From NCBI GenBank assembly GCA_037178625.1, contig CM074128.1:186001-250000 (forward strand): DNA of 64,000 nt, in the 5' to 3' direction. A model generated the notes under the pieces. The model was not told the origin of the DNA. It saw only the letters and a program-made list of their open reading frames with translations, and made no database searches. Below are positions 1-10,379 of this stretch, piece after piece. Each line of letters starts with the position of its first letter. The stretch's first letter is position 1. This stretch comes from Skeletonema tropicum. Lineage: Eukaryota; Bacillariophyta; Thalassiosirophyceae; Thalassiosirales; Thalassiosiraceae. The position numbers and the translations under genes were made by a program.

Positions 1-29
1 GGCTTGAGAATGATTTGAACTTTGATCCT

Positions 30-3000
30 CTAAGGCTTGAGAATAATTTGAATGCTGTCGCAAAAAAGGTGATTCAAAGTTGAAAATGAGCCATCCATGA
101 GTGCCATGTTAGTGAATGAAGGATGAATCACTGGTTCATTGTACTCCCCAATAAAAGAAAAGGATCGTAAGAGCCGCAAATCATTCTTCACTAGCTTCCA
201 TTCTTCATCGTCCTCCCACTTTACCTTTCCAAATATCCCGTTACATGTTTCATCATAAATCATAGTCAAAGGACTGTTATCCACCTGCCCCTCCACCATT
301 TCCCCCAGAGCTTTCTTAATGAAGTCTTTCAAGTTGCTACAGTCGGCATCGGCAGGCCTACTTGAGGTTTGCTCAATCTTAGCAAGAACCTTGCACATCT
401 CTCGGCGCACGCTTCTGGAATTAGATGCACACAATGCCAGAATCAATACACTACGCATCTTTTATACTCACTTCATGTGGTGTGTCTACACCTGGCGTCT
501 GATCTCGACGATACCATATAATCTTCATGAGCTTGAACACATTGACTAACCGTCTGCCATGAGCGTGGAGCTACACCAGATAAAATGCATGCGTTTCTGA
601 GCGACTCAAGCTCTTTCCACGTGAACTTGAGCTCCTCAGTAGGGATCGCAACCGATGGTTCGTTTGATCCAGCTTGTGCTGTCTCTGACATCGGCGTCTC
701 CTCAGGAACACCTTCATTCGTGTTATCATCATGACTTCCTGATTCGGCACTTGATGCCGATGATGACCCTTCTTGTGTCACACGAACATCATCGCCAGCA
801 GAAACCTCACGACTGTCCTCCTCCTCCACATTCGTTTCCTCTGATGCCGGTGATGATCCTTCTTGTGTCACACGAACATCATCGCTAGAAGAAACCTCAC
901 GACTGTCCTCCTCCTCCAAATTCATTTCCTCTTGAAGAACTTGGGAAACATTTTGACCAGAAACTTCATGACTGTCCTCATCCTCCGGATTCATCTGCGC
1001 TTGAAGATATGACTCCATGTATTCGGCACTTATTGGTGGCACGCGATATGGCAGCTGAACTATCTTCTCGATGTAGTCCAAGCCGGATGGGTGCCGTTCT
1101 GGATGGAGGATATTTTTGTATTGATCCTCCAAACAAAGCGTTACATACTGAGCATCGATTGCCAGGACAACCACGAACAGCTTCGTTTTCACAAGCAATT
1201 GCACGGCCTCAAGAGTTTCTACCACTTTCTTTGGCGGGCAACGGTCGAGGTCATCAATGAATAGCACAATGCGAGGATCACCCCGCGGAAAGCTGTCTCA
1301 ACTTCCTCATTATCATCTCTTCTCAACAATGCATCTGATAAGTGTTGGAGATCTTTCTGTGCCTGGTGCACTACCCCTAGATGTTCCTCGTAGTTGCTCG
1401 AACCAAGTCTGTCTTCAACTACCTTGCTCAGTGAATCACCCTTCCTGAGCCAGACACGGTCTTCAAGAGAGTTGATCTCGGCATTCAAGTCCCGTATAGT
1501 ACCTCGCTGGTTCTCCTCGTCGTTAGTATCACTGCGAAGCTGTGCTTCATTTGCTGCCTTCAATGCTGATTGAACTTGCTCTTTATCAAGATGCATCTCG
1601 CTTGCAACTTTGGCAATCTCTGCTTGGGCAGATGTCAATTTTGCTCTCGCATCATTGTAAATGGCATAGAATCCAGAAACTACGGGCCCAATGGCAGTAA
1701 CAATTGCGTCATATCTGCCAAGAAAGTATGGGATTGTTAGAGCAAGAATTAGTGAAGACAGAAACACTACAAACCAAAGCGGCGACAGTCTTCCTGCCCT
1801 CAAGATGGCCCAGCATTTCTTGGCCTGCCCGAACATCCCCTTACATTGCTTCATACTGTTCATTGCATCGTCAACGGTCTGAGGAACTGGATCATCAGGA
1901 TTATCTTTGACGTATTGCTCGTAGGCATCTTTGAGGAGCTTCTTGATTTCTGGTAGAAATGTGGTATTGAAATCTGCAGTGACATCGTCCCACGCAAGCT
2001 GTTGCTTTTTCTTGAGTGTAACTGCTCGAAGTTTTCGCTTTTTCTCTGCAAGTTCTTCAACTTCCTTCTCGTAGTTACTGTTTGTGGCATCAATCAAGGC
2101 TTTTGTAATGTTTCCACCTTTTGGTTTCCAGTCGCGAAGCGCTTGTTGCACACTGTCGTCCTTCAGAACCTCTTCTAGATACTTGCGGTCACCACTAGTA
2201 GAGAATTCGTCCAGAAGTTCAATCACACTCACACCTTTCTCTAGAAGCTCTGATCCAATTTTTTCCTCCAAATCCAATTGGTCGTTGAGTTCCGTCAAGA
2301 TACGGTTCATCAAGCTACCCCAGAGACAGCCTTTTGCAAATGTCCATACATCAAATTTTATCAGGTAGATATGGCCGACATAAGGGGAATTAAGTTTGAT
2401 GACCTCACTTGCCAGATTGTACTTTTGTATCTCCTTCAAGTGCTCTTCAAGAAGGTTGAAAGTGAAGCTTTTGCCCGATCCCCAACCTCCCAATATTCCA
2501 ACAACAAATGGAGTTTGCAAGTCCTTGAATGCGATTATATCTGCAATTGCTATGGCTTCTTCCTTCACGCCAAGTAGATCTTTGCCTTTGGCGTGATCGC
2601 CAAGGAGACCTTGGCTCCTCGTCAAGTTGTGGACGACCGTTATGACCCTGTCATATATTTCCTTGATTTGAGGATTGTCGATTGGCAGGTATCCATCATC
2701 ATCTTGTTCCTTCACTGCATTAGGATATTCTTTGATGAGCAGCTGTAACACTTCCTTCGGCGCATCATTTCGGAGGGAGGCAATATGCAGCGGCATGTCT
2801 CCACGATTATTTTTCTCCTTCACTGCATCAGGATATTCTTTGATGAGCAGCTGCACCACTGCCAACGACGCACCATTATAGACGGCTTTATGCAGCGGCA
2901 GGTCTCCATCTTCATTTTTCTCCTTCATTGCATCAGGATTTTCTTTGATGAGCAGCTGCACCACTTCCAACGACGCATCATTAAAGACGGCAAAATGCAG

Positions 3001-3330
3001 CGGCAGGTATCCATGTTCATTTTTCTCCTTCACTGCATCAGGATATTCTTGAATGAGCAGCTGTATCACTTCCAACGACACACCATGATAGACGGCATAG
3101 TGCAGCGGCAGGGATCCATTATTATCTTTCTCCTTCACTGCATCAGGATATTCTTGAATGAGCAGTTGCACCACTTCTATCGACGCTCGGACGGCATAGT
3201 GCAGCGGCAGTTGTCCACCTCCATTTTTCTCCCTCACTGCATTTGGATATTTGTCGATCAGAGCTTGAACTTCCTCAACGTCAACGCTTGGATTGTTGAT
3301 GAAGAGCCAGTGCAATTGATTGGTAGGCAT
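30..3330 (-). pseudogene. Ankyrin-repeat + KAP-family P-loop NTPase gene, reading frame broken three times
   Basis: The first frame (3330-1219) starts with about six ankyrin-like repeats of ~35 residues (core LPLHYAV, then EVVQLLI.EYPDAVKEK; residues ~1-220). A KAP-type P-loop NTPase follows with Walker A GGWGSGKS at residues ~281-288 and a hydrophobic hairpin (WFVVFLSSLILALTIPYFL) that is usual inside KAP NTPases. Walker B (VLFIDDLDRCPP) lies in a different frame in the 1267-473 segment, so one base is missing near 1287-1293. A second shift occurs near 570, where the sense continues as RRLVNVFKLMKIIWYRRD, and a third near 465, where the last segment (458-30) begins. KAP NTPases are membrane-associated ATPases of poorly known role. 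Each segment is long and its sense is preserved, so this is either a recently dead copy or a gene with assembly indels; a real frame-restoring set of introns was not found. Confidence 0.75.
762..935. repeat. 90-bp tandem repeat inside the KAP gene
   Basis: Two near-identical 90-bp units encode the acidic linker EEEDSREVS..DDVRVTQEGSS after the Walker B segment. The unit length is a multiple of three, so copy-number change would keep frame. A degenerate third relative lies on the 3' side around 950-990. Confidence 0.7.
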
Positions 3331-3750
3331 GATTAAGTTGGAGGCCCCTGTAGCGTGGCAATAATGTTAGCGTCGGTTCGGAGAAGGGAGAGTGGATTTG
3401 TTGATGTTGATGTTATTTGTGGAGTCTACAGTAGGTAGTGAGGGGGGGGGGTGACTAAGTACAACGATGATTCGTTCGGAGAAGGGAGGTTTGGGTTTAC
3501 TGATATTGAGTAAGCATTGATGCAGTGATAGAGTGCAGGATAAATAAAATAATGGCAGCTAGCAGCGGGGCGGGGGGCGCAGCCAATGCCATGATTGCAG
3601 TATGTTCAAGAAGTAGTGGTAACACGATCTCCGATCGGGCGAGTTGATTGAAGGATGTGAAAGTTCTACAAGAAGTTCGAAGCATTACTTCCCCCGCCCC
3701 GTAAAATTATGCCTCAAATTAACCCTCTTTCTTTTCTACTAAATTCAAAT
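3331..3750. other. Intergenic, 5' flank of the KAP gene
   Basis: No gene is visible. The phrase TTCGGAGAAGGGAG occurs twice (near 3378 and 3476) and there is a run of nine G near 3443. The segment presumably holds the promoter of the minus-strand KAP gene; no motif could be named. Confidence 0.4.
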
Positions 3751-4918
3751 GAAAAATGTTCTACAATCAAACTCGAAACTGACCAGCGCATTAACCCCCC
3801 ACACCTCGGCTAGCAAAAATTTTTATTCCCCGGGGGATTAGTTCGACATTACGTCACAAAGTGCCGAGAAGAAGTTGAGACCTGGACGGAAGCTGGATGG
3901 AAGAAGCTTTACCGATAGGTTTCCGCTTTCTGATTGAAATGGATTTTGAATTTGTTGATGTTGATCTTCTTCGCACAAATCTGTACTTGCGACTCACAAC
4001 ACTTACTCTTTAGTCCAATACTTCGTAAAGTACTACAGCATACTAAGTACAGGCACAGGATGCATATCATTCATTGATGCGATGTGTACGAAGTTCAATA
4101 GGGTGATAATGTGGAAAGAAATGTCAAGTGCAATACTGGAAAGCTGGGCACAAAGTGATACTGCGGAAGAAAGAAATGTCATTGTCAATGCAATACTGGA
4201 AAGCTGGGCACAAAGACAAAGATCCCTCTCTAGAGAGAAAATGATGATTCATAGCTGTTATCAGTATCATTCTTAAAAAATTAGCCCCGAAAACGTCTCT
4301 CACTCTCTTGCGTCTCCAGCGAACATGCTATCGACGAAGATGACGACTGTGTCGACACTGACGATCTAGGGGTATATTGCTGCAGTCGCATCTGCTGCAA
4401 TCTCGATTCTAAAATTTCCTTCGATCCATCCACCTCCAAATCGTTTTCACTTAGCTCTATACGTAATTCGTTCACACACAGTGATCTTCGATGGAAGACC
4501 AAGTCTTCATCACTATCGTTTAAACTCCCACTGTGGCTACTTCCACCTCCACCACCACCACCACCACCACTTCCTACCATGCTAGCCCTACGTTCTGGAA
4601 TCTCGGCAGCAGCAACAAACAACTCTTGCAATAAACTGTTCGACTCCTTCAACTTGGCCGATAACTCCGAATTGATAATATCTCGCGATCGACTTATCGC
4701 ATACGCAAAGGCATATTCTTTCAGCAGTGCACAATTCTTGGCATCCGCAAACAACAGCATATCCGCCACATTGTGCTTCCGCATCACCCTGTACGCCACA
4801 AGGTACGTCTCCACCAATATTTTCAATTCAATCATCCCATATCGATCGGCAGCTTCAATAATCTGTAGGCCAAGTTTCAATATCGGTTCTTTTTCAGGAC
4901 TAGAAGCCTTGATTGGTT
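3751..4918. repeat. Segmental direct duplication, copy A
   Basis: This 1.17 kb stretch matches 6512-7672 almost base for base, with small indels. It contains the 3' half of the MATH-BTB gene plus ~530 bp downstream. Similarity ends sharply after GATTGGTT at 4918, equivalent to 7672. The outer end carries CGGCTAGCAAAAATTTTTAT followed by CCC..GGGG and AGTTCG, which resembles the right end of the TA-flanked MITE at 55188-55564, so a transposon end may lie at the duplication boundary. Confidence 0.9.
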
Positions 4919-4958
4919 TCGCAAGCAACGGCCGTATCACACCACAATCTCCCATCAT
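4281..4958 (-). pseudogene. Truncated 3' copy of the MATH-BTB-SAP gene
   Basis: From 4918 down to 4281 the frame is nearly identical to the C-terminal ~210 residues of the full-length gene at 7035-8414, including the glycine run, the SAP-like segment and the same end ESERRFRG. The MATH domain and the BTB core are missing. The first ~14 codons (4958-4919) come from unrelated sequence beyond the duplication breakpoint. With no promoter or BTB core this is most likely a dead 3' fragment. The glycine tract differs by one codon or so between copies, as expected for a microsatellite. Confidence 0.8.
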
Positions 4959-4959
4959 G

Positions 4960-6299
4960 CCTCCTCCGTTGTTTGGCCAATTGGTTCATGTTGCACCTCA
5001 GAATTTCGTCGGCAGACCGAATAGTGAAGGCGGAAACGGTTTCGTTCAAAAAGACCACGCCGACGGATTATTTGATATCAGATATTGCATGGACGGGTCG
5101 CTCGAGAAGAATGTCAATCGTCTACGCATCACCAGCCTCAATCCACTTGTGACAACTGACGACGGACCAACGGCACAGATGTAGCTCGTCCATCCATTCT
5201 AGCACCATCTCACCAACCTCAACAACGGTCCAGTCCATTAACACAACCACCAACACCACCTACTTCTCCTCGAGGTATAAAACACATCATCATTCAAAGC
5301 CGAGGTTGGAGCAAATATGAACCTCATCCCAATCCACTGTTGGTACATTTACGTGACAGGATTTACCCCGCATGCTGACCTTGCCTATGCATACGGTGTG
5401 TCCGCCCATAAGGTTAGGCACTGTGTGAACTTCCATTTGCGCAACAACTGTTCAGAGAAGCGCAAGGTACGGAGTGACGCCGGCAGAACAATATTCAATT
5501 CACCAGAGATGCGAAAGAAGACGTACACACCATACAATTATTTTAAGAAGCTGCAACGGAAGAACAATCCTGGGATGATTATACTCGACAAAGAACTGAA
5601 AGAAGCATACGACAAACTTGATGAATTACAATTGCACGAGATGAAATTGGGTGCAGAGGCTGAGAAGAGCATTGCTGCCAACATTGTGTCTGAGATAAAG
5701 ACAGCTTTGCAAAAGACCAACGGGTCTATCAGTTGGGAAAGATTGGCATCATTCATTGCAGGTGGCGAGAAGAAGGTACAGCCAGTCAGTTCCTGCACGC
5801 TTGCAAAGTATGTTACTGCTACAGAAGGCTTATCGGTACTTTGTAACTCAAACTCTACCGCAGTGTACCACCGAACGTACAATACAAAGGAGTGGAGGAA
5901 GAAGTGGTCAACAAACTTTCACATATTCTGGGAGGGAGCAAAGATGGTTGCCAACAAAGTTCAGGTCGTATACTTCCTGCTGCAATGGACTTGACGTCCA
6001 TTGAACCAAGGGAGAGAGTTGCAAGAGGTGTGACTGTTGAGGAGATGCAGGAGGGATTAGATCTTGAAGGCCAGGCTGATAAGAAGTTGAAATATGCTCT
6101 TCCAAACATGGAACAGCATGATATTTCGGAATATCTAACCTACGATGAGCTTGCATTCATCGCAGGAGATGTGGACGATGCCGATTGCGACAACTTTGAT
6201 GATGAGACGAAAGCGAGATATGACAAATTTGTCCAGGCTTGGTACAAAAAGCAAGACGAGATGGCGACGGAACAGGCCGACTCCGCAGCAGTGGTGTGA
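4960..6299 (+). pseudogene. Decayed transposase-like gene between the BTB duplicates
   Basis: The open segments are 4960-5184 (FDIRYCMDGSLEKNVNRLRI), 5317-5994 and 5892-6299. The middle one begins with a helix-turn-helix-like stretch (HADLAYAYGVSAHKVRHC) and continues through NGSISWERLASFIAGG to KKWSTNFHIFWEGAKMV. Sense changes frame around 5340-5370 and twice between 5830 and 5900 (YRYFVTQTLPQCTTERT is read in another frame). After KVQVV the frame stops, and a separate frame supplies an acidic C-terminus (5982-6299). The part where a DDE-type catalytic core would be expected is absent. The HTH followed by a long basic region suggests a Tc1/mariner-like or similar transposase; that assignment is an inference. 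It cannot encode an active enzyme as it stands. Confidence 0.55.
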
Positions 6300-6511
6300 A
6301 CAATTAAATATATTAGTGTATGTGTTATTTATTATGATGCCTCTGTCTTCTACTCATCGTAGGCCGATATTCTATGCAAAACATAAGGTGGTGTTTTGTT
6401 CTTCTTTTGATGGCACTCGGCGAAGTTGGTTTTGCTAGCTAATTTGTACGTAAAAGTTTTGTTAGTGGCGGGACCTGTTTTTTATCTCTCTGTGAAATAT
6501 ACGTACCAAAA

Positions 6512-7672
6512 GAAAAATGTTCTACAAACTCGAAACTGACCACCGCATTAACCCCCCACACCTCGGCTAGTAAAAATTTTTATTCCCCGGGGGATTAGTT
6601 CGACATTACGTCACAAAGTGCCGAGAAGAAGTTGACAACTGGACGGAAGTGGATGGAAGAAGCTTTACCGATAGGTTTCCGCTTTCTGATTGAAATGGAT
6701 TTTGAATTTGTTTATGTTGATCTTCTTGGCACAAATCTGGTACTTGCGACTCACAACACTTACTCTTTAGTCCAATACTTCGTAAAGTACTACAGCATAC
6801 TTAGAACTTACAGGCACAGGATGCATATCATTCATTGATGCGATGTGTACGAAGTTCAGTAGGGTGATAATGTGGAAAGAAATGTCAAGTGCAATACTGG
6901 AAAGCTGGGCACAAAGTGATAAGTACTGCGGAAGAAAGAAATGTCAATGCAGGAAAGCTGGGCACAAAGACAAAGATCCGTCTCTAGAGAGAAAATGATG
7001 ATTCATAGCTGTTATCAGTATCAGTCTTAAAAAATTAGCCCCGAAAACGTCTCTCACTCTCTTGCGTCTCCAGCGAACATGCTATCGACGACGATGACGA
7101 CTGTGTCGACACTGACGATCTAGGGGTATATTGCTGCAGTCGCATCTGCTGCAATCTCGATTCTAAAATTTCCTTCGATCCATCCACCTCCAAATCGTTT
7201 TCACTTAGCTCTATACGTAATTCGTTCACACACAGTGATCTTCGATGGAAGACCAAGTCTTCATCACTATCGTTTAAACTCCCACTGTGGCTACTTCCAC
7301 CTCCACCACCACCACCACCACCACTTCCTACCATGCTAGCCCTACGTTCTGGAATCTCGGCAGCAGCAACAAACAACTCTTGCAATAAACTATTCGACTC
7401 CTTCAACTTGGCCGATAACTCCGAATTGATAATATCTCGCGATCGACTTATCGCATACGCAAATGCATATTCTTTCAGCAGTGCACAATTCTTGGCATCC
7501 GCAAATAACAGCATATCCGCCACATTGTGCTTCCGCATCACCCTGTACGCCACAAGGTACGTCTCCACCAATATTTTCAATTCAATCATCCCATATCGAT
7601 CGGCAGCTTCAATAATCTGTAGGCCAAGTTTCAATATCGGTTCTTTTTCAGGACTAGAAGCCTTGATTGGTT
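6512..7672. repeat. Segmental direct duplication, copy B
   Basis: This is the partner of 3751-4918 and holds the 3' part and downstream flank of the intact MATH-BTB gene. Because copy B is continuous with the full-length gene, it is taken as the source and copy A as the derivative. Confidence 0.9.
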
Positions 7673-8414
7673 CTCGTTTTGGAAATGTCCCTCCATAGGC
7701 ATAACATAATATGATTCGAAATACATCTGCCGATATTCCCGTGATTGGTATGGGGGTAGTATCAGCATCTTCACACAATAAGTACAGTTCTGGAGCATTC
7801 ATTTTTAATATCAACTTGTGCGCGTGTATCACCTCATCGTCTAATTGAAAGTGCACATCCGCCAGTCCATCCTGATCGGGACTTTTCAATAATCTCATTA
7901 AATTTTTCAAACAGGGGTTTTGCGGAGTAAAGTAATGTCCCCCATTACTAACCCACTCATACAATTCTACATCATCACAAACCTGAATCACCACCTCCAC
8001 TACCAGAGATTGATGTTCCCCCACTAATATCTCATGGGCCCGATCCAATATTTTCCGTCGTTCAATGATATTCCCCCCCCGACCACTCTTGCCACGTGCA
8101 CGTAACAATCCTGGTGCCATGGGTTTTTCATAGTAGACTCGACCGGTCGATCCCCGTACGACGAAGCTTACGGCGGCTACCAAGTGCTCCTCGCCTTTGT
8201 TGTAGAGGCACAGTTGGACTATCCCCGAGTCGACGGAGCGTTCACCGTTGGGATACATGGCAACACGCCATAAGTTACCGTCAATATCGGTTTTGAGGTC
8301 GGATAGAATGCGGTGGCCGGTGGTGGTGGTGAGGTGATCATCGGGGATGTTGCTACCCAGTGAGGGGAAGTGGTCGAATTTGAAGGTTAGTGTGGAGATT
8401 GTTGGTGGTGGCAT
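7035..8414 (-). CDS. MATH-BTB/POZ protein with a C-terminal SAP-like motif
   Basis: A single open frame of 459 aa starts at ATG 8414. Residues ~1-150 look like a MATH/TRAF-type beta domain. Residues ~185-290 carry a BTB/POZ fold: GLADVHFQLDDEVIHAHKLIL followed by YAYGGTF and a helical BACK-like region (EAADRYGMIELKILVETYL). After a run of about nine glycines, residues ~390-425 fit a SAP motif (NELRIELSENDLEVDGSKEI then LESRLQQ), a putative DNA-binding helix pair. MATH-BTB proteins usually serve as Cullin-3 substrate adaptors in ubiquitination; a SAP tail would suggest a chromatin-linked target, which is inference. The 3' half is duplicated at 3751-4918, and a rearranged scrap occurs at 30470-30535. 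Confidence 0.85.
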   Translation of the reverse strand: MPPPTISTLTFKFDHFPSLGSNIPDDHLTTTTGHRILSDLKTDIDGNLWRVAMYPNGERSVDSGIVQLCLYNKGEEHLVAAVSFVVRGSTGRVYYEKPMAPGLLRARGKSGRGGNIIERRKILDRAHEILVGEHQSLVVEVVIQVCDDVELYEWVSNGGHYFTPQNPCLKNLMRLLKSPDQDGLADVHFQLDDEVIHAHKLILKMNAPELYLLCEDADTTPIPITGISADVFRIILCYAYGGTFPKREPIKASSPEKEPILKLGLQIIEAADRYGMIELKILVETYLVAYRVMRKHNVADMLLFADAKNCALLKEYAFAYAISRSRDIINSELSAKLKESNSLLQELFVAAAEIPERRASMVGSGGGGGGGGGSSHSGSLNDSDEDLVFHRRSLCVNELRIELSENDLEVDGSKEILESRLQQMRLQQYTPRSSVSTQSSSSSIACSLETQESERRFRG

Positions 8415-9347
8415 GTTGTTGTTGACATGAAAAGTTTAGTTGCTATGTGTCTTTGGTGATTTGTATCTTCGAAAAGCGAAGGTGGAATCTCTCCTTGTGC
8501 GTTTTCAGTCGGTGGCAGCGCTGTTTATCGGTCCTCTACAAGGCTGACTGTAAATGATGCAATGACAGCACTAGACTACTCCACTAGCAATCTATCAAGT
8601 CGCGAGCCCTTGTCTGTGCATATTATTGTTTGCCCTTTACTTGCCTGCTTCTCACTGAAGAGCCTGCTTCTCTACTTATCTATTGTATGTGTGTGTGCCA
8701 TGAGGATCTGAGATTCATAAAGATGTTCGTGAATGTGAGGCGAGGAAGGCAAGGGGCAGTTGGCTGTCAGTTGGATGGTGGATCGATGCTGGCTGGATGG
8801 TGTCCGAATTGTGTGTGTTTCTCAGGCTGACTCAAACGGGATTCAATGACTCTAATGTTGCCTGAATTAGTTTTCTTGTAAGCAGTACTAGACACGGTAG
8901 CCGATAGGAGTAATAAGTAGTAAAGGACATTCGATGCGTTAAAAGCTTGGGTGATTCTCTTCACAAGTCACAAGTATTGTAAGTGGTGAGTTATTGGTTT
9001 GGGCACGATAGGGAAATAGAGTTGTTGCAGCATATGTTCGTTATCATTTCCCAGGGTAATGTCACTTGGGCCCACCAGACGTACTAAATCTAAATTTCTG
9101 TACGCTACAAAGCATGTTCATGTAGTGGTTTGCAATCTCTGAAGTCCGTAAGGATTAACTTTTCTGTTTTTATCTTACAACCTACTCAAACTACATATAA
9201 AGTTGCTGATTCACAAACTCTTTGGATTGCAAATAACCCTGAACACTACTCGAACCTAGAGCTACAGCTGCAATTGAATTGTTTCGTATTGGCAGCTGAA
9301 CTTTCCCAACTAATGAGGACTGTTATCAATCAACTCAATTATCAGAC
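8415..9347. other. Intergenic, no gene seen
   Basis: Only short shadow frames occur here. It separates two minus-strand genes and presumably holds the promoter of the BTB gene and the 3' UTR of the gene starting at 10256. Confidence 0.5.
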
Positions 9348-10256
9348 CTAAGCACAAAAACATCCGTCTGCGATAACCGACAAGATTTCTCTTTCATCCT
9401 CAGCTTGACGAAATGAGGACGTTTCAGAGAAGGACATGGCACCATCACCATCCAATGAAAGGATGTCTCGAAGATCGTCGTTAGCATAAAGAACACTATC
9501 CAAATCTTCAGAGTTGATAGCTGCTGCCTTGATCTTTCGAATGGTAACCAATATCTTTTCTTCCACTCTTGCTTTTCTCTTGTCTACTTGAACCAACTCC
9601 TTTTGTTCAGCTTCCAGTTGCTGAAGTAGTTTTTCAACAGAGTTTTCATCCTGCTTCAGTAGTGTGCCAATAGAACCCTCGTCTTGAGTCTTGCTTTTCT
9701 TCACCGGAGGATCAGTGTGCAACAAAGTAACATTCTTGGATTCTTCCTTTGCTGCCTTCTTGGCGGCTTCAATCGCTTCTTTTTCTTCCTTTTTGGCTTG
9801 TTTACGTGCTGCCGCTGCCTTTTTGGCTTCCACATGCGCCGCCTTTTTGGCTTGAACCTTTTCCTTTCTGGCTTGAACCTTTTCAATCAGCAATTGCTTA
9901 CGAGATACCTTTTTGACTTCTGTACTTTTGACTTCCGTCGAGGGAGCGCTCTGAGCTGTGCTCTTTTCCTTGTCTTTAGTCTCTGCTGCTGCCACTGCCT
10001 GACTTGTTTCCTTCACATCTCCATCATTTGCAGCAGTATCCACGCCCCAGCAATTGAACAGGTTACCCAGAGAGTACGGGGCACTGTCCTCCGTTCCCTC
10101 TCGTTTAGAATCTTCCACCACCACATCAATATTCTGTTCGTCTCTCAACTCTACAGTCTCATCGGCCACAGTTTTGTCAGCGACGACGCTTGGTGAGAGT
10201 TTGAGAGCGGTGCCAAGGCTCTTCATGGAGCGACTGCGGCTTAGTTTCAACACCAT
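9348..10256 (-). CDS. Short member of the local RS-x-KS / coiled-coil family (302 aa)
   Basis: The start at ATG 10256 gives the basic N-terminus MVLKLSRSRSMKSLG. An acidic segment with EDSAPYSLGNLFNCWG follows. Residues ~110-185 are a Lys/Ala/Gln/Glu-rich coiled coil (QARKEKVQAKKAAHVEAKKA). Residues ~205-255 form a second heptad-like helix. The end is acidic (LDSVLYANDDLRDILSLDGD, then a Ser-rich tail). The same order is seen in the genes at 12765-15746 and 24926-26791, so these three are paralogues. No signal peptide, membrane segment or catalytic motif is visible. The function is unknown; a scaffold or cytoskeletal role is only a guess. Confidence 0.8.
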   Translation of the reverse strand: MVLKLSRSRSMKSLGTALKLSPSVVADKTVADETVELRDEQNIDVVVEDSKREGTEDSAPYSLGNLFNCWGVDTAANDGDVKETSQAVAAAETKDKEKSTAQSAPSTEVKSTEVKKVSRKQLLIEKVQARKEKVQAKKAAHVEAKKAAAARKQAKKEEKEAIEAAKKAAKEESKNVTLLHTDPPVKKSKTQDEGSIGTLLKQDENSVEKLLQQLEAEQKELVQVDKRKARVEEKILVTIRKIKAAAINSEDLDSVLYANDDLRDILSLDGDGAMSFSETSSFRQAEDEREILSVIADGCFCA

Positions 10257-10305
10257 TATGTTTTACTTATATATACTGAAGTTAAATGTATTGATGCTTC
10301 AAATA

Positions 10306-10379
10306 ATATTGTGTTGTCAGGATTACAGTCGACGGTGTCGAGATATTGTGTTGTCAGGATTACAGTCGACGGTGTCGAG
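10306..10379. repeat. 37-bp perfect tandem repeat, two copies
   Basis: A 37-bp unit starting ATATTGTGTTGTCAGGATTA occurs twice head to tail immediately upstream of the 302-aa gene. It lies in the presumed promoter region, ~50 bp 5' of the ATG. Confidence 0.85.

Noticed and set aside
9684..10196. A 170-codon plus-strand frame rich in Phe, Leu and Cys
   Set aside because: It is antisense to the coiled-coil gene at 9348-10256.
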